In this document: piece after piece, positions 1 to 7,350 of the stretch
Layout of the letters: the number at the start of each line of letters is the position of its first letter
Position numbering within the stretch: the stretch's first letter is position 1
Assembly: GCA_008081175.1 (NCBI GenBank)
Contig: VMCW01000200.1
Span: 1-7,400, forward strand
Origin: Flavobacteriaceae bacterium
Lineage (GTDB): Bacteria; Bacteroidota; Bacteroidia; Flavobacteriales; Flavobacteriaceae
Length of the DNA: 7,400 nt
Direction of reading: 5' to 3'
Notes under the pieces: model-generated
Databases searched by the model: none
The model's input: only the letters and a program-made list of their open reading frames with translations
Told to the model about the DNA's origin: nothing
Translations under genes and position numbers: made by a program

Positions 1-3000
1 TGGATGGTGAAGAGAAACCCTCCAGCCTGTTACAACTGATAAAAAAAACTTCTAAAGTAAATCCAAATACAATTGTCTCGGCTTACAAAGACAATGTCGC
101 TTTTATAGAAGGCCCAGCAATTGAACAATTTGCCCCAGAAACCGGAGACTACCCGAGTAGATTCATTAAAAAGACTGTAGATTGTGTGATTTCCTTAAAA
201 GCCGAAACACACAATTTCCCAACCACCGTAGAACCTTTTAATGGGGCTGCTACCGGTTCAGGTGGAGAAATTCGGGATCGTCTTGCAGGAGGCCAAGGGT
301 CGCTTCCTCTAGCCGGAACAGCGGTTTATATGACTCCTTACTCTAGAGTACAGGAAAACCGGAATAAAAGCTCCTTTGCAGAACGTAAGTGGTTGTATCA
401 AACTCCTATCGATATTCTCATAAAAGCCTCCAACGGAGCCTCAGACTTTGGCAACAAATTTGGTCAGCCACTTATTTCTGGGTCTGTACTTACTTTTGAA
501 CATCAAGAAAAGGACCATCGTTTAGGCTTTGATAAAGTGATTATGCTTGCTGGAGGAATCGGTTTTGGAAAGAAAGAGCAAGCTCAAAAGGGACTTCCAA
601 AAAAGGGAGATAAAATCATCATCTTGGGAGGAGATAATTACCGCATAGGTATGGGGGGTGCAGCAGTTTCATCAGCAGACACAGGGGCTTTCGGAAGTGC
701 CATCGAGCTCAATGCCGTACAACGCTCCAATCCGGAAATGCAAAAGCGTGTTGCCAACGCCATTAGAGCCCTAGTAGAAAGTAATCAGAATCCAATCATC
801 TCCATTCACGATCACGGGGCAGGAGGGCACCTGAACTGTCTTTCTGAATTAGTAGAGCATAATGGGGGAGCGATAGAAATAGATCATTTACCTATTGGTG
901 ACCCAACACTTTCTGCAAAGGAAATTGTAGGTAATGAATCTCAAGAGCGCATGGGTCTTATCCTTTCTCAAGAAGACACCTCGCTGCTTGAGAAAATTGC
1001 AAAACGGGAACGAGCTCCTTTTTACATAGTGGGCGAAGTTACAGATGACCACCATTTTTCCTTTCATTCAAAAAAAAATAACGAAACTCCAGTTGATCTA
1101 GATCTTTCTGCTCTCTTTGGCAGCTCGCCAAAAACCTATATGCGAGATAGCAAAATCCCAAGAACATACCAAGAACTAGAGTATCATCAAGATCAGCTAG
1201 CTGAATACCTCAATCAAGTTCTTCAATTGGAGGCTGTAGCCTGTAAAGACTGGTTAACCAATAAAGTAGACCGCTGTGTAACAGGACGTGTTGCTCAACA
1301 ACAATGTGTTGGTGAACTTCAACTACCCCTTAGCAATTGCGGGGTTATGGCATTAGATTATACGGGTCAAAAAGGAATCGCAACTTCTATTGGTCACGCG
1401 CCAGTAAGTGCCTTAATTGATCCTAAAAAAGGAAGTAACACAGCCATAGCTGAGGCTTTAACAAATATTGTTTTTGCTCCTTTAGAAAGGGGCTTGGAAA
1501 GTGTTTCTCTCTCAGCCAACTGGATGTGGCCCTGTAATTCTCCTGGAGAAGACCACCGTCTCTATGAAGCAGTTGAAGAATGCTCCGATTTTGCTATTGC
1601 TTTAGGAATCAATATACCAACGGGTAAAGACTCTTTGTCCATGAAACAAAAATACCCGGAAGGAGATGTGATAGCTCCTGGAACTGTAATCATTTCTGCT
1701 GCAGCCCAATGTAAGGATGTGACCAATATCATTACTCCCGTGTCCACAGTTGAAGGAGGTGATTTTTACTATGTAGATTTTGCTCAAGATGCCTTTCACT
1801 TGGGAGGTTCCTCTTTCGCACAATGTTTAGATCGAATCGGAACAGAGACACCGTCTGTTCAAAGTGCTACCTATTTTAAAAAAGCATTTAATACCGTCCA
1901 AGAACATATTGAGAAAGGTTGTATAACCTCCGGTCACGATATAGGTTCTGGCGGACTTATTACCACCTTACTAGAACTTTGTTTTCCCTCAAGGGAGGTT
2001 GGAATGAAAATTGATTTGAGTAATTTAAATGAAAAAGACGTGATCAAGCTGCTTTTTTCTGAGAAAGTGGGTGTGGTCTTACAATCAAAACAAGATCTGT
2101 GCAGTTCTTTTGCCAAAAAAGGTGTTAATGCGGTACACATAGGGAAACCCACTACATCCTCGACCCTTGAACTAGGTTCATGGCGTTTTTCGATAACTGA
2201 ACTTCGCTCCACATGGATGCGTACTTCTAAGGTGTTAGAAGCAAAACAAACCAAGCCGGAATTAGCTAGTGTTCGATTAAAGCAGCAAACTGAACAACCC
2301 TTGCGTTTTGAGTTTCCTCAAAATTTCACTGGGAAGAAACCAGCGACAAAGAAAAAACGCATAAAAGCTGCTGTACTTCGTGAAAAAGGAAGTAATTCAG
2401 AACGTGAAATGGCCTATATGATGGATCTCAGTGGTTTTGAGGTAATTGACATTCATATGACCGATTTAATCTCTGGAAGAACCAATCTCGCGGAAGTGCA
2501 ACTGCTGGTAGCTGTAGGTGGTTTTTCAAACTCGGACGTTCTGGGTTCAGCTAGAGGTTGGGCAGGAGCGTTCAAATACAATCCAAAGGCTAAAACAGCA
2601 TTGGAAAACTTTTTCAACCGACCCGATACACTTTCACTTGGCGTATGTAATGGTTGTCAGTTATTTGTTGAACTTGGACTACTCACACCTTCACATGATC
2701 AACTACCTAAGATGTTGCATAACGATTCCAAAAAATTTGAATGTATCTTCACTGCAGTAACCTTACAAGAAAGCAGTTCTATTTTACTCAAGGGTCTAGA
2801 AGGATCTACTTTGGGTATATGGGCAGCACATGGTGAAGGTAAATTCTCTTTTCCCAAGTCGGAAAACAACTACCAAATTCCAGCCAAATATTTATACAAC
2901 GACTATCCCTCAAACCCCAACGGATCTGATTTTAACGCAGCGATGCTCTCCAGTGAAGACGGACGACATTTAGTAATGATGCCCCATTTAGAGCGCTCCA

Positions 3001-3101
3001 CTTTTCCTTGGAATTGGGCGCACTACCCTGCTGGTAGAAAAGATCAAGTTAGCCCTTGGACCCTTGTATTTGAAAATGCCTATCAGTGGCTTGACAGCTA
3101 G
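1..3101 (+). CDS. purL: Phosphoribosylformylglycinamidine synthase PurL (large single-chain type), 5' end cut by window edge
   Basis: PurL is the cytoplasmic enzyme that converts FGAR, glutamine and ATP to FGAM, the fourth step of de novo purine synthesis. The frame is open from base 3 to the TAG at 3099-3101, giving 1032 residues. Long PurL proteins have roughly 1200-1300, so about 190 N-terminal residues (PurS-like domain and part of the linker) lie outside the window. A GTG at 186 is internal and is not the start. Seen in order: the first AIRS-like ATP-binding half, opening with ETHN (codons 204-215) and GAATGSGGEIRD and containing HDHGAGG; the second half with GKDSLSM (near 1622-1645) and HDIGSGG; and a C-terminal class I glutaminase domain from about 2361. 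The glutaminase triad is present: Cys in GVCNGCQ (codon 2646-2648) and His and Glu in PHLER (2985-2987 and 2991-2993). No frameshift or missing key residue is seen. The next gene starts 60 bases downstream, with no obvious terminator between. Confidence 0.96.
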   Translation, partial: DGEEKPSSLLQLIKKTSKVNPNTIVSAYKDNVAFIEGPAIEQFAPETGDYPSRFIKKTVDCVISLKAETHNFPTTVEPFNGAATGSGGEIRDRLAGGQGSLPLAGTAVYMTPYSRVQENRNKSSFAERKWLYQTPIDILIKASNGASDFGNKFGQPLISGSVLTFEHQEKDHRLGFDKVIMLAGGIGFGKKEQAQKGLPKKGDKIIILGGDNYRIGMGGAAVSSADTGAFGSAIELNAVQRSNPEMQKRVANAIRALVESNQNPIISIHDHGAGGHLNCLSELVEHNGGAIEIDHLPIGDPTLSAKEIVGNESQERMGLILSQEDTSLLEKIAKRERAPFYIVGEVTDDHHFSFHSKKNNETPVDLDLSALFGSSPKTYMRDSKIPRTYQELEYHQDQLAEYLNQVLQLEAVACKDWLTNKVDRCVTGRVAQQQCVGELQLPLSNCGVMALDYTGQKGIATSIGHAPVSALIDPKKGSNTAIAEALTNIVFAPLERGLESVSLSANWMWPCNSPGEDHRLYEAVEECSDFAIALGINIPTGKDSLSMKQKYPEGDVIAPGTVIISAAAQCKDVTNIITPVSTVEGGDFYYVDFAQDAFHLGGSSFAQCLDRIGTETPSVQSATYFKKAFNTVQEHIEKGCITSGHDIGSGGLITTLLELCFPSREVGMKIDLSNLNEKDVIKLLFSEKVGVVLQSKQDLCSSFAKKGVNAVHIGKPTTSSTLELGSWRFSITELRSTWMRTSKVLEAKQTKPELASVRLKQQTEQPLRFEFPQNFTGKKPATKKKRIKAAVLREKGSNSEREMAYMMDLSGFEVIDIHMTDLISGRTNLAEVQLLVAVGGFSNSDVLGSARGWAGAFKYNPKAKTALENFFNRPDTLSLGVCNGCQLFVELGLLTPSHDQLPKMLHNDSKKFECIFTAVTLQESSSILLKGLEGSTLGIWAAHGEGKFSFPKSENNYQIPAKYLYNDYPSNPNGSDFNAAMLSSEDGRHLVMMPHLERSTFPWNWAHYPAGRKDQVSPWTLVFENAYQWLDS

Positions 3102-3127
3102 TCGAAAACCAATCGCTTATTTTTATT

Positions 3128-3146
3128 CAAAATATTTCCTATTTTG
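3128..3146. repeat. Short AT-rich inverted repeat upstream of the acyl-CoA synthetase gene
   Basis: Perfect 7-base arms CAAAATA (3128-3134) and TATTTTG (3140-3146) flank a 5-base spacer, ending 15 bases before the ATG at 3162. It could be an operator half-site pair or part of a promoter. It could equally be chance in an AT-rich gap. No run of T follows the right arm, so it is not a convincing purL terminator. Confidence 0.25.
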
Positions 3147-3161
3147 CAGTAAAATGATTTT

Positions 3162-4928
3162 ATGGAACCGACAAGACTCTTTGAATTTATAGAATTCCAG
3201 AAGGAAAATGCCCCCTTAGAAAAAGCTTTTACAACTAAATACAACGGGAGTTGGAAAAGTCTTACATCCTCAGAATTTTTGGAACAATCTAAAGCGGTAA
3301 GTCGGGCTTTAGTAAGTATGGGAATCAAAGCTGGAGATAAAATAGCTATGATTTCTTCTAACAACAGAACAGAGTGGAGTGTAATGGATATTGGTCTTTT
3401 AACCTTGGGAGCTGTTAATATCCCTATTTATCCGACCATCTCATCAAAAGATTATGAATACATTTTAAATCACTCTGAAAGCTTGTATTGCTTTGTATCT
3501 GACCAAGAAGTCTATGACAAAGTAAAAGCAATAGCAAAAAACGTAAAAACCTTAAAAAAAATATACAGTTTTGACACTATTGAAGAATGCAATCACTGGA
3601 GTGAACTTTTAGAAGAAGGAGCTAAAACAGATCATGATGAGACGGTAGCTAAAATGCGTGACCAGGTAAAGCCAGAAGATTTAGCCACTATAATTTACAC
3701 CTCAGGAACAACAGGTGTGCCCAAAGGAGTTATGCTGAGCCATCACAATGTGGTCTCTAATGTTATTGCAAGTTCCAAACGCCTTCCATTAACCATTGGT
3801 CAAGCTTCTGCACTGAGCTTCTTACCTATCTGTCACATCTTTGAACGTGTCATACTTTACATCTACATGTACAATAGTGTTTCAGTTTATTTTGCAGAAT
3901 CACTAGAAACCATTGCAGACAATTTAAAGGAAATCAAACCCAATGTAATGACTGCAGTGCCCCGTTTATTAGAAAAAGTTTACGACAAGATTTATGCACG
4001 TGGAGCTGAACTGTCTGGAATCAAAAAGACCCTTTTTTATTGGGCAGTCAATATTGGGCTACAATACGAACCCTATGGTCAAAATGGAGCCTGGTATGAA
4101 TTTAAATTGAAAATTGCGCGAAAACTCATTCTCTCTAAATGGCAAGAAGCCCTCGGGGGAAATTTAGAATTGATTGCCTCTGGTAGTGCAGCCTTACAAC
4201 CGCGATTAGCTCGAGTGTTTACAGCAGCCGGAATGACTTTAGTAGAAGGTTACGGCCTTACAGAAACCTCACCCGTCATTTCAGTAAACGATATGCGGAA
4301 AAACTATTTTAAAATTGGAACCGTTGGAAAAGTAATCGATGGAGTTGAAGTAAAAATAGCTGAAGATGGCGAAATCCTTTGCAAGGGACCCAATGTAATG
4401 ATGGGCTACTACAAAGAAGAAAAAATGACACAAGACGTCATGAGTGGAGATTATTTCCATACCGGTGATATCGGAGAAATAGACTCAGAAGGATTTTTAC
4501 GAATAACAGACAGAAAAAAAGAAATGTTCAAAACATCAGGAGGAAAATACATTGCTCCCCAGGTGATAGAAAATCAAATGAAACAATCTTTATTTATTGA
4601 ACAAATAATGGTAGTAGGACCCGGAAGAAAAATGCCAACTGCAGTAATTCAACCCAATGTAGAATATGCCTTACAATGGCTCAAAAACAAAGGTAAAAAC
4701 TGCAACACACTAGCCGAAGCAGTAGGCGAACCTCTTTTAAAAGAAATTATCGAAAAAGAAGTAGAACAACACAATATACACTTTGGATCCTGGGAGCAAG
4801 TCAAAAAAATTCAACTCACACCAAATGAATGGAGTATAGATGAAGGACATTTAACCCCTACAATGAAACTCAAAAGAAAAGTAGTTACAGAAAAATACAG
4901 CGAACTGATCGAAAAAATGTATGAGTAA
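3162..4928 (+). CDS. Long-chain fatty acid--CoA ligase (AMP-forming acyl-CoA synthetase)
   Basis: This 588-residue protein is an adenylate-forming enzyme that activates fatty acids to acyl-CoA through an acyl-AMP intermediate (long-chain fatty acyl-CoA synthetase, FadD/FACS-like). The phosphate-binding loop YTSGTTG is at residues 179-185, followed by PKG; the nucleotide motif GYGLTE is at 363-368; TGD, which contains the ribose-binding Asp, is at 434-436, followed by the ITDRKKEMFKTSGGKY hinge region. The C-terminal lid carries TPTMKLKRK, where K569 is probably the catalytic lysine. The length is normal for the family and no signal peptide is seen; such enzymes act in the cytoplasm or at the inner membrane face. 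The start at ATG 3162 is firm, because an in-frame TAA lies at 3150-3152 with no other start between. There is no Shine-Dalgarno sequence. A strong terminator follows. The exact chain-length preference cannot be read from sequence. The beta-oxidation genes downstream support a catabolic role. Confidence 0.93.
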   Translation: MEPTRLFEFIEFQKENAPLEKAFTTKYNGSWKSLTSSEFLEQSKAVSRALVSMGIKAGDKIAMISSNNRTEWSVMDIGLLTLGAVNIPIYPTISSKDYEYILNHSESLYCFVSDQEVYDKVKAIAKNVKTLKKIYSFDTIEECNHWSELLEEGAKTDHDETVAKMRDQVKPEDLATIIYTSGTTGVPKGVMLSHHNVVSNVIASSKRLPLTIGQASALSFLPICHIFERVILYIYMYNSVSVYFAESLETIADNLKEIKPNVMTAVPRLLEKVYDKIYARGAELSGIKKTLFYWAVNIGLQYEPYGQNGAWYEFKLKIARKLILSKWQEALGGNLELIASGSAALQPRLARVFTAAGMTLVEGYGLTETSPVISVNDMRKNYFKIGTVGKVIDGVEVKIAEDGEILCKGPNVMMGYYKEEKMTQDVMSGDYFHTGDIGEIDSEGFLRITDRKKEMFKTSGGKYIAPQVIENQMKQSLFIEQIMVVGPGRKMPTAVIQPNVEYALQWLKNKGKNCNTLAEAVGEPLLKEIIEKEVEQHNIHFGSWEQVKKIQLTPNEWSIDEGHLTPTMKLKRKVVTEKYSELIEKMYE

Positions 4929-4939
4929 AACTTTTTTAC

Positions 4940-4984
4940 AATGGCCTACAAATGAAATATTGTAGGTCATTTTTTTGTTTTTTT
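4940..4984 (+). terminator. Rho-independent terminator after the acyl-CoA synthetase gene
   Basis: A 12-pair stem (4940-4951 with 4960-4971, one G-U wobble at 4944/4967) closes an 8-base loop (4952-4959). T runs follow at once (4971-4976 and 4978-4984, broken by one G). The stem contains GGCCTACAA paired with TTGTAGGTC. It begins 11 bases after the synthetase stop codon, so it separates that transcript from the regulator gene. On the minus strand the hairpin is not followed by a proper T run, so it should act in one direction only. Confidence 0.9.
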
Positions 4985-5004
4985 GCTATGCATGCATAAT
5001 AAAA
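4981..5004. promoter_or_regulatory. Candidate MarR operator: imperfect 24-base inverted repeat with a 12-base palindromic core
   Basis: The core TATGCATGCATA (4987-4998) is a perfect palindrome. It is flanked by TTTT (4981-4984) and AAAA (5001-5004), with a two-base mismatch on each side (GC against AT), so 10 of 12 positions match between the arms. MarR-family dimers typically bind palindromes of about this size. The site lies 14 bases before the GTG of a MarR-family gene and between the candidate -33 and -7 promoter elements, where bound protein would block RNA polymerase. Binding by this particular protein is an inference. Confidence 0.5.
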
Positions 5005-5017
5005 TGATTTAACTTTG
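4982..5017 (+). promoter_or_regulatory. Candidate Bacteroidota-type promoter of the marR-type/acyl-CoA dehydrogenase operon
   Basis: TAACTTTG at 5010-5017 is an exact match to the -7 consensus TAnnTTTG of the Bacteroidota primary sigma factor. A TTTG at 4982-4985 could serve as the -33 element, but the 24-base gap is slightly longer than the usual 19-21 or so. A promoter is expected here because a strong terminator lies immediately upstream. The predicted transcription start, a few bases after 5017, falls at about 5021-5024, on or beside the start codon. Confidence 0.5.
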
Positions 5018-5018
5018 A

Positions 5019-5477
5019 GTGATGAAACAAGAAACTTTTGATAGTGCATTGCGATCAACATGGCATCAAGTAAGCAAGATGTACAATAAAGAAGCAGGTA
5101 AATTTGATTCTACCATGGCAATGGGTTTTGCACTTTTGAGTATCGATACTGAAGGTACACCTTCAACCACATTAGGTCCTAAAATGGGGATGGAACCCAC
5201 CAGTCTATCTCGCTTACTCAACACTATGGAAACCCGAAAACTGATCTATCGATCTCAAAATCCTTCAGATGGAAGAAGTATTTTGATACATCTCACTGCC
5301 TTTGGAAAAGAAAAAAGAGAGGACTCCAAGGCGGTAGTATTACATTTCAATGCTGAAATAGAGAAACGACTTAATGAAAAAAAAATTCAACACTTTTTTG
5401 AAGTAATGCAATGCATCAAAGAGCAAGCGCTAGAATTTGAACACTTTACCACTCCAACAAAAACAAACGCATTATGA
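5019..5477 (+). CDS. MarR-family winged helix-turn-helix transcriptional regulator
   Basis: This protein of 152 residues (151 if translation starts at the ATG at 5022) has the size and layout of a MarR-family dimeric repressor. Residues 6-26 form the N-terminal dimerisation helix. Residues 50-80 hold the DNA-binding helices (TSLSRLLNTMETRKLIYR, matching the family pattern of a recognition helix followed by LE-x-KGLI-x-R). Residues 81-93 form the wing with the conserved DGR (84-86) and HLT. The C-terminal helices complete the dimer interface. An in-frame TGA at 5016-5018 directly precedes the tandem GTG-ATG, so the start cannot be further upstream; the next Met (21) would remove the first helix. 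The stop overlaps the next start by four bases (ATGA), so it is probably co-translated with the acyl-CoA dehydrogenase. By context it probably represses fatty acid oxidation genes and itself, with a fatty acid or acyl-CoA ligand. The ligand is inferred and no binding residue was identified. Confidence 0.9.
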   Translation: MMKQETFDSALRSTWHQVSKMYNKEAGKFDSTMAMGFALLSIDTEGTPSTTLGPKMGMEPTSLSRLLNTMETRKLIYRSQNPSDGRSILIHLTAFGKEKREDSKAVVLHFNAEIEKRLNEKKIQHFFEVMQCIKEQALEFEHFTTPTKTNAL

Positions 5478-7273
5478 AAACAACAGACACAAAATCAATA
5501 AGCGGAGGAAGCTTTATTATAGAGAATCAAACTACACAAAACGTTTTTACTCCTGAAGACTTCAACGAAGAGCAACAAATGATGAAGTCTGCTGTAAAAG
5601 AATTTATTGACCGTGAGGTCTGGCCCAATAAAGAGCGTTTTGAAAAAAAAGACTATGAACTAACCAAAACCCTAATGGAGCAAGCAGCAAGTCTAGGGTT
5701 CTTAGGTGTTTCTGTTCCTGAAGCCTATGGGGGAATGGGTATGGGATTTGTTTCCTCAATGCTAGTCTGTGATTACATCTCAGGTGCTACAGGTTCATTT
5801 TCTACAGCATTTGGCGCACACACAGGGATAGGCACACTTCCCATCACTTTGTATGGAACAGAAGAGCAAAAACAAAATTATTTGCCCAAATTGAGCTCTG
5901 GAGAGTGGTTTGGATGTTATTGTCTCACTGAACCTGGAGCAGGTTCTGATGCAAATTCTGGAAAAACAAAGGCAGTTTTATCGGAAGATGGAACTCATTA
6001 CAAAATCACAGGCCAAAAAATGTGGATTTCCAATGCTGGTTTTGCATCTCTAATGATTGTTTTTGCACGTATTGAAAACGACAAGAACATTACAGGATTT
6101 ATTGTTCCTTATGATTCAGAAAACGGTATTCGATTGGGAGAAGAAGAAAATAAATTAGGAATTCACTCCTCCTCCACCCGTCAAGTATTTTTTAATGAAA
6201 CAAAAGTTCCCATTGAAAATATGCTAGGAGAACGTGGTGAGGGCTTTAAAATAGCTATGAATGCTTTGAATGTAGGTCGAGTAAAATTGGGCGTAGCCTG
6301 TCTAGATGCCCAAAGAAGGGTTACCACTGCCGCTATCAATTACGCTAACGAACGCGTTCAGTTTCAAACTCCTATTGCTCAATTTGGAGCAATCAAAGAA
6401 AAAATTGCTCGGATGGCAAGTTCTTGTTACGCAGGAGAGTCTGCTTGCTATCGTGTTGCTAAAGACATTGAAGATCGCATAGAACATTTTATCTCTGAGG
6501 GAATGACACACCAAATGGCAGAGCTCAAGGGAGTAGAAGATTTCGCTGTAGAATGCTCCCTTATAAAAGTAGCTGCCTCTGAGGATATTCAAAACTGTGC
6601 AGACGAAGGCATACAAATTTTTGGTGGTATGGGGTTTTCTGCAGATACACCTATGGAGTCCGCATGGAGAGATGCCCGTATTGGAAGAATCTACGAGGGA
6701 ACAAATGAAATTAATAGGATGCTTTCTGTGGGTATGTTACTTAAAAAGGGTTTAAAAGGTCAGCTTGATTTAATGGGAGCCGTAATGCAAGCCGCTGCCA
6801 AACTAGGAGAAGGACCCTACATGAAAGAGGATGATTCAAAACTACTTCAAGAAGAGCAAGAATTGATCTATCGATTCAAACAACTCTTTTTGATGCTCAC
6901 AGGGACTGCTGTACAAAAATACGGTGCTAAATTAGAAGAACAGCAACAGCTTCTTCTCGCACTTTCTGATCTATTAATTGAAATTTATTTAAGTGAATCC
7001 ACACTTCTAAGGACATTAAAAAACACAGAGCGTCAAGGGCATGAGAGTCAAAAGACTCAAATCGCTATGGTTCAACATTACGTTTATGAAGCGCATGATA
7101 CAATTCTAAAAAGAGCTAAAGAAGTCATCTTAACCCTCTCTAAAGGAAAGGAACAACAACAACTTCTTGAAGTTTTACATAAAAATTGTGCTTATCAGAA
7201 TCCTCCAGACCTCATCCAGCTAAAAACTCAAATTGCCAATCGATTTATTGAAGAAAACGCTTATTTCATCTAA
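5474..7273 (+). CDS. Acyl-CoA dehydrogenase, long VLCAD/FadE-like type with C-terminal extension
   Basis: This FAD-dependent enzyme of 599 residues should catalyse the first step of beta-oxidation, acyl-CoA to trans-2-enoyl-CoA, passing electrons to electron transfer flavoprotein. After a variable N-terminus (with GGSF and FTPEDF) come the alpha-helical N-domain, the beta-domain with the flavin signature CLTEPGAGSD (150-159) and KMWISNA, and the C-domain with QIFGGMGF (381-388), WRDARIGRIYEGTNEINR and the likely catalytic base E408 in YEGT. Residues from about 430 to 599 are an extra helical region, as in VLCAD, ACAD9 and the roughly 594-residue Bacillus FadE. Classic short- and medium-chain enzymes, near 380-400 residues, lack it. 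A long-chain substrate is therefore likely. The ATG overlaps the regulator's TGA; an in-frame TGA at 5438 with no start codon between it and 5474 supports this start, and no Shine-Dalgarno is seen, which fits translational coupling. All key residues are present and there is no frameshift. Confidence 0.94.
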   Translation: MKTTDTKSISGGSFIIENQTTQNVFTPEDFNEEQQMMKSAVKEFIDREVWPNKERFEKKDYELTKTLMEQAASLGFLGVSVPEAYGGMGMGFVSSMLVCDYISGATGSFSTAFGAHTGIGTLPITLYGTEEQKQNYLPKLSSGEWFGCYCLTEPGAGSDANSGKTKAVLSEDGTHYKITGQKMWISNAGFASLMIVFARIENDKNITGFIVPYDSENGIRLGEEENKLGIHSSSTRQVFFNETKVPIENMLGERGEGFKIAMNALNVGRVKLGVACLDAQRRVTTAAINYANERVQFQTPIAQFGAIKEKIARMASSCYAGESACYRVAKDIEDRIEHFISEGMTHQMAELKGVEDFAVECSLIKVAASEDIQNCADEGIQIFGGMGFSADTPMESAWRDARIGRIYEGTNEINRMLSVGMLLKKGLKGQLDLMGAVMQAAAKLGEGPYMKEDDSKLLQEEQELIYRFKQLFLMLTGTAVQKYGAKLEEQQQLLLALSDLLIEIYLSESTLLRTLKNTERQGHESQKTQIAMVQHYVYEAHDTILKRAKEVILTLSKGKEQQQLLEVLHKNCAYQNPPDLIQLKTQIANRFIEENAYFI

Positions 7274-7310
7274 AAAAATATAAAAGAAATTCGCAGCTAA
7301 AGGGAGCATA

Positions 7311-7344
7311 TAATTTTTGATTTTTAGTATTTTAACAAAAATTA
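7311..7344. repeat. 9-base inverted repeat in the gap before the last gene
   Basis: Perfect arms TAATTTTTG (7311-7319) and CAAAAATTA (7336-7344) are separated by 16 AT-rich bases and end 6 bases before the ATG at 7351. No T run or GC-rich stem accompanies them, so this is not a typical terminator for the dehydrogenase gene. It could be an operator or a weak leader hairpin. The left arm also contains AATTTTTG, a 7-of-8 match to TAnnTTTG, with no good -33 partner. The rest of the gap (7274-7310) shows nothing I can name. Confidence 0.35.
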
Positions 7345-7350
7345 GATTTT

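Noticed and set aside
186..188. GTG as the start of the purL reading frame
   Set aside because: The frame is open to the window's left edge with PurL-like sequence upstream, and this GTG lies just before the conserved KAETHN motif, so it is an internal Val codon.
1562..2254. Minus-strand open frames inside purL
   Set aside because: They lie wholly opposite well-conserved PurL sequence and show no recognisable domain or own start signals; shadows of the coding strand.
2518..2760. Plus-strand alternative frame over the purL glutaminase domain
   Set aside because: It overlaps the region encoding the catalytic Cys motif, which is intact in the main frame; no domain of its own.
3098..3364. Minus-strand open frame across the purL/synthetase gap
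   Set aside because: Mostly antisense to the start of the synthetase gene and without recognisable protein features.
6302..6616. Minus-strand open frame inside the acyl-CoA dehydrogenase gene
   Set aside because: Fully antisense to the conserved C-domain of the dehydrogenase; no domain or promoter seen.
6938..7168. Near-identical 18-base segments (6938-6955 and 7151-7168) both encoding EQQQLL in the dehydrogenase
   Set aside because: They are CAA/CAG-rich coding for Gln runs in the helical C-terminal extension; low-complexity coding sequence explains the match.
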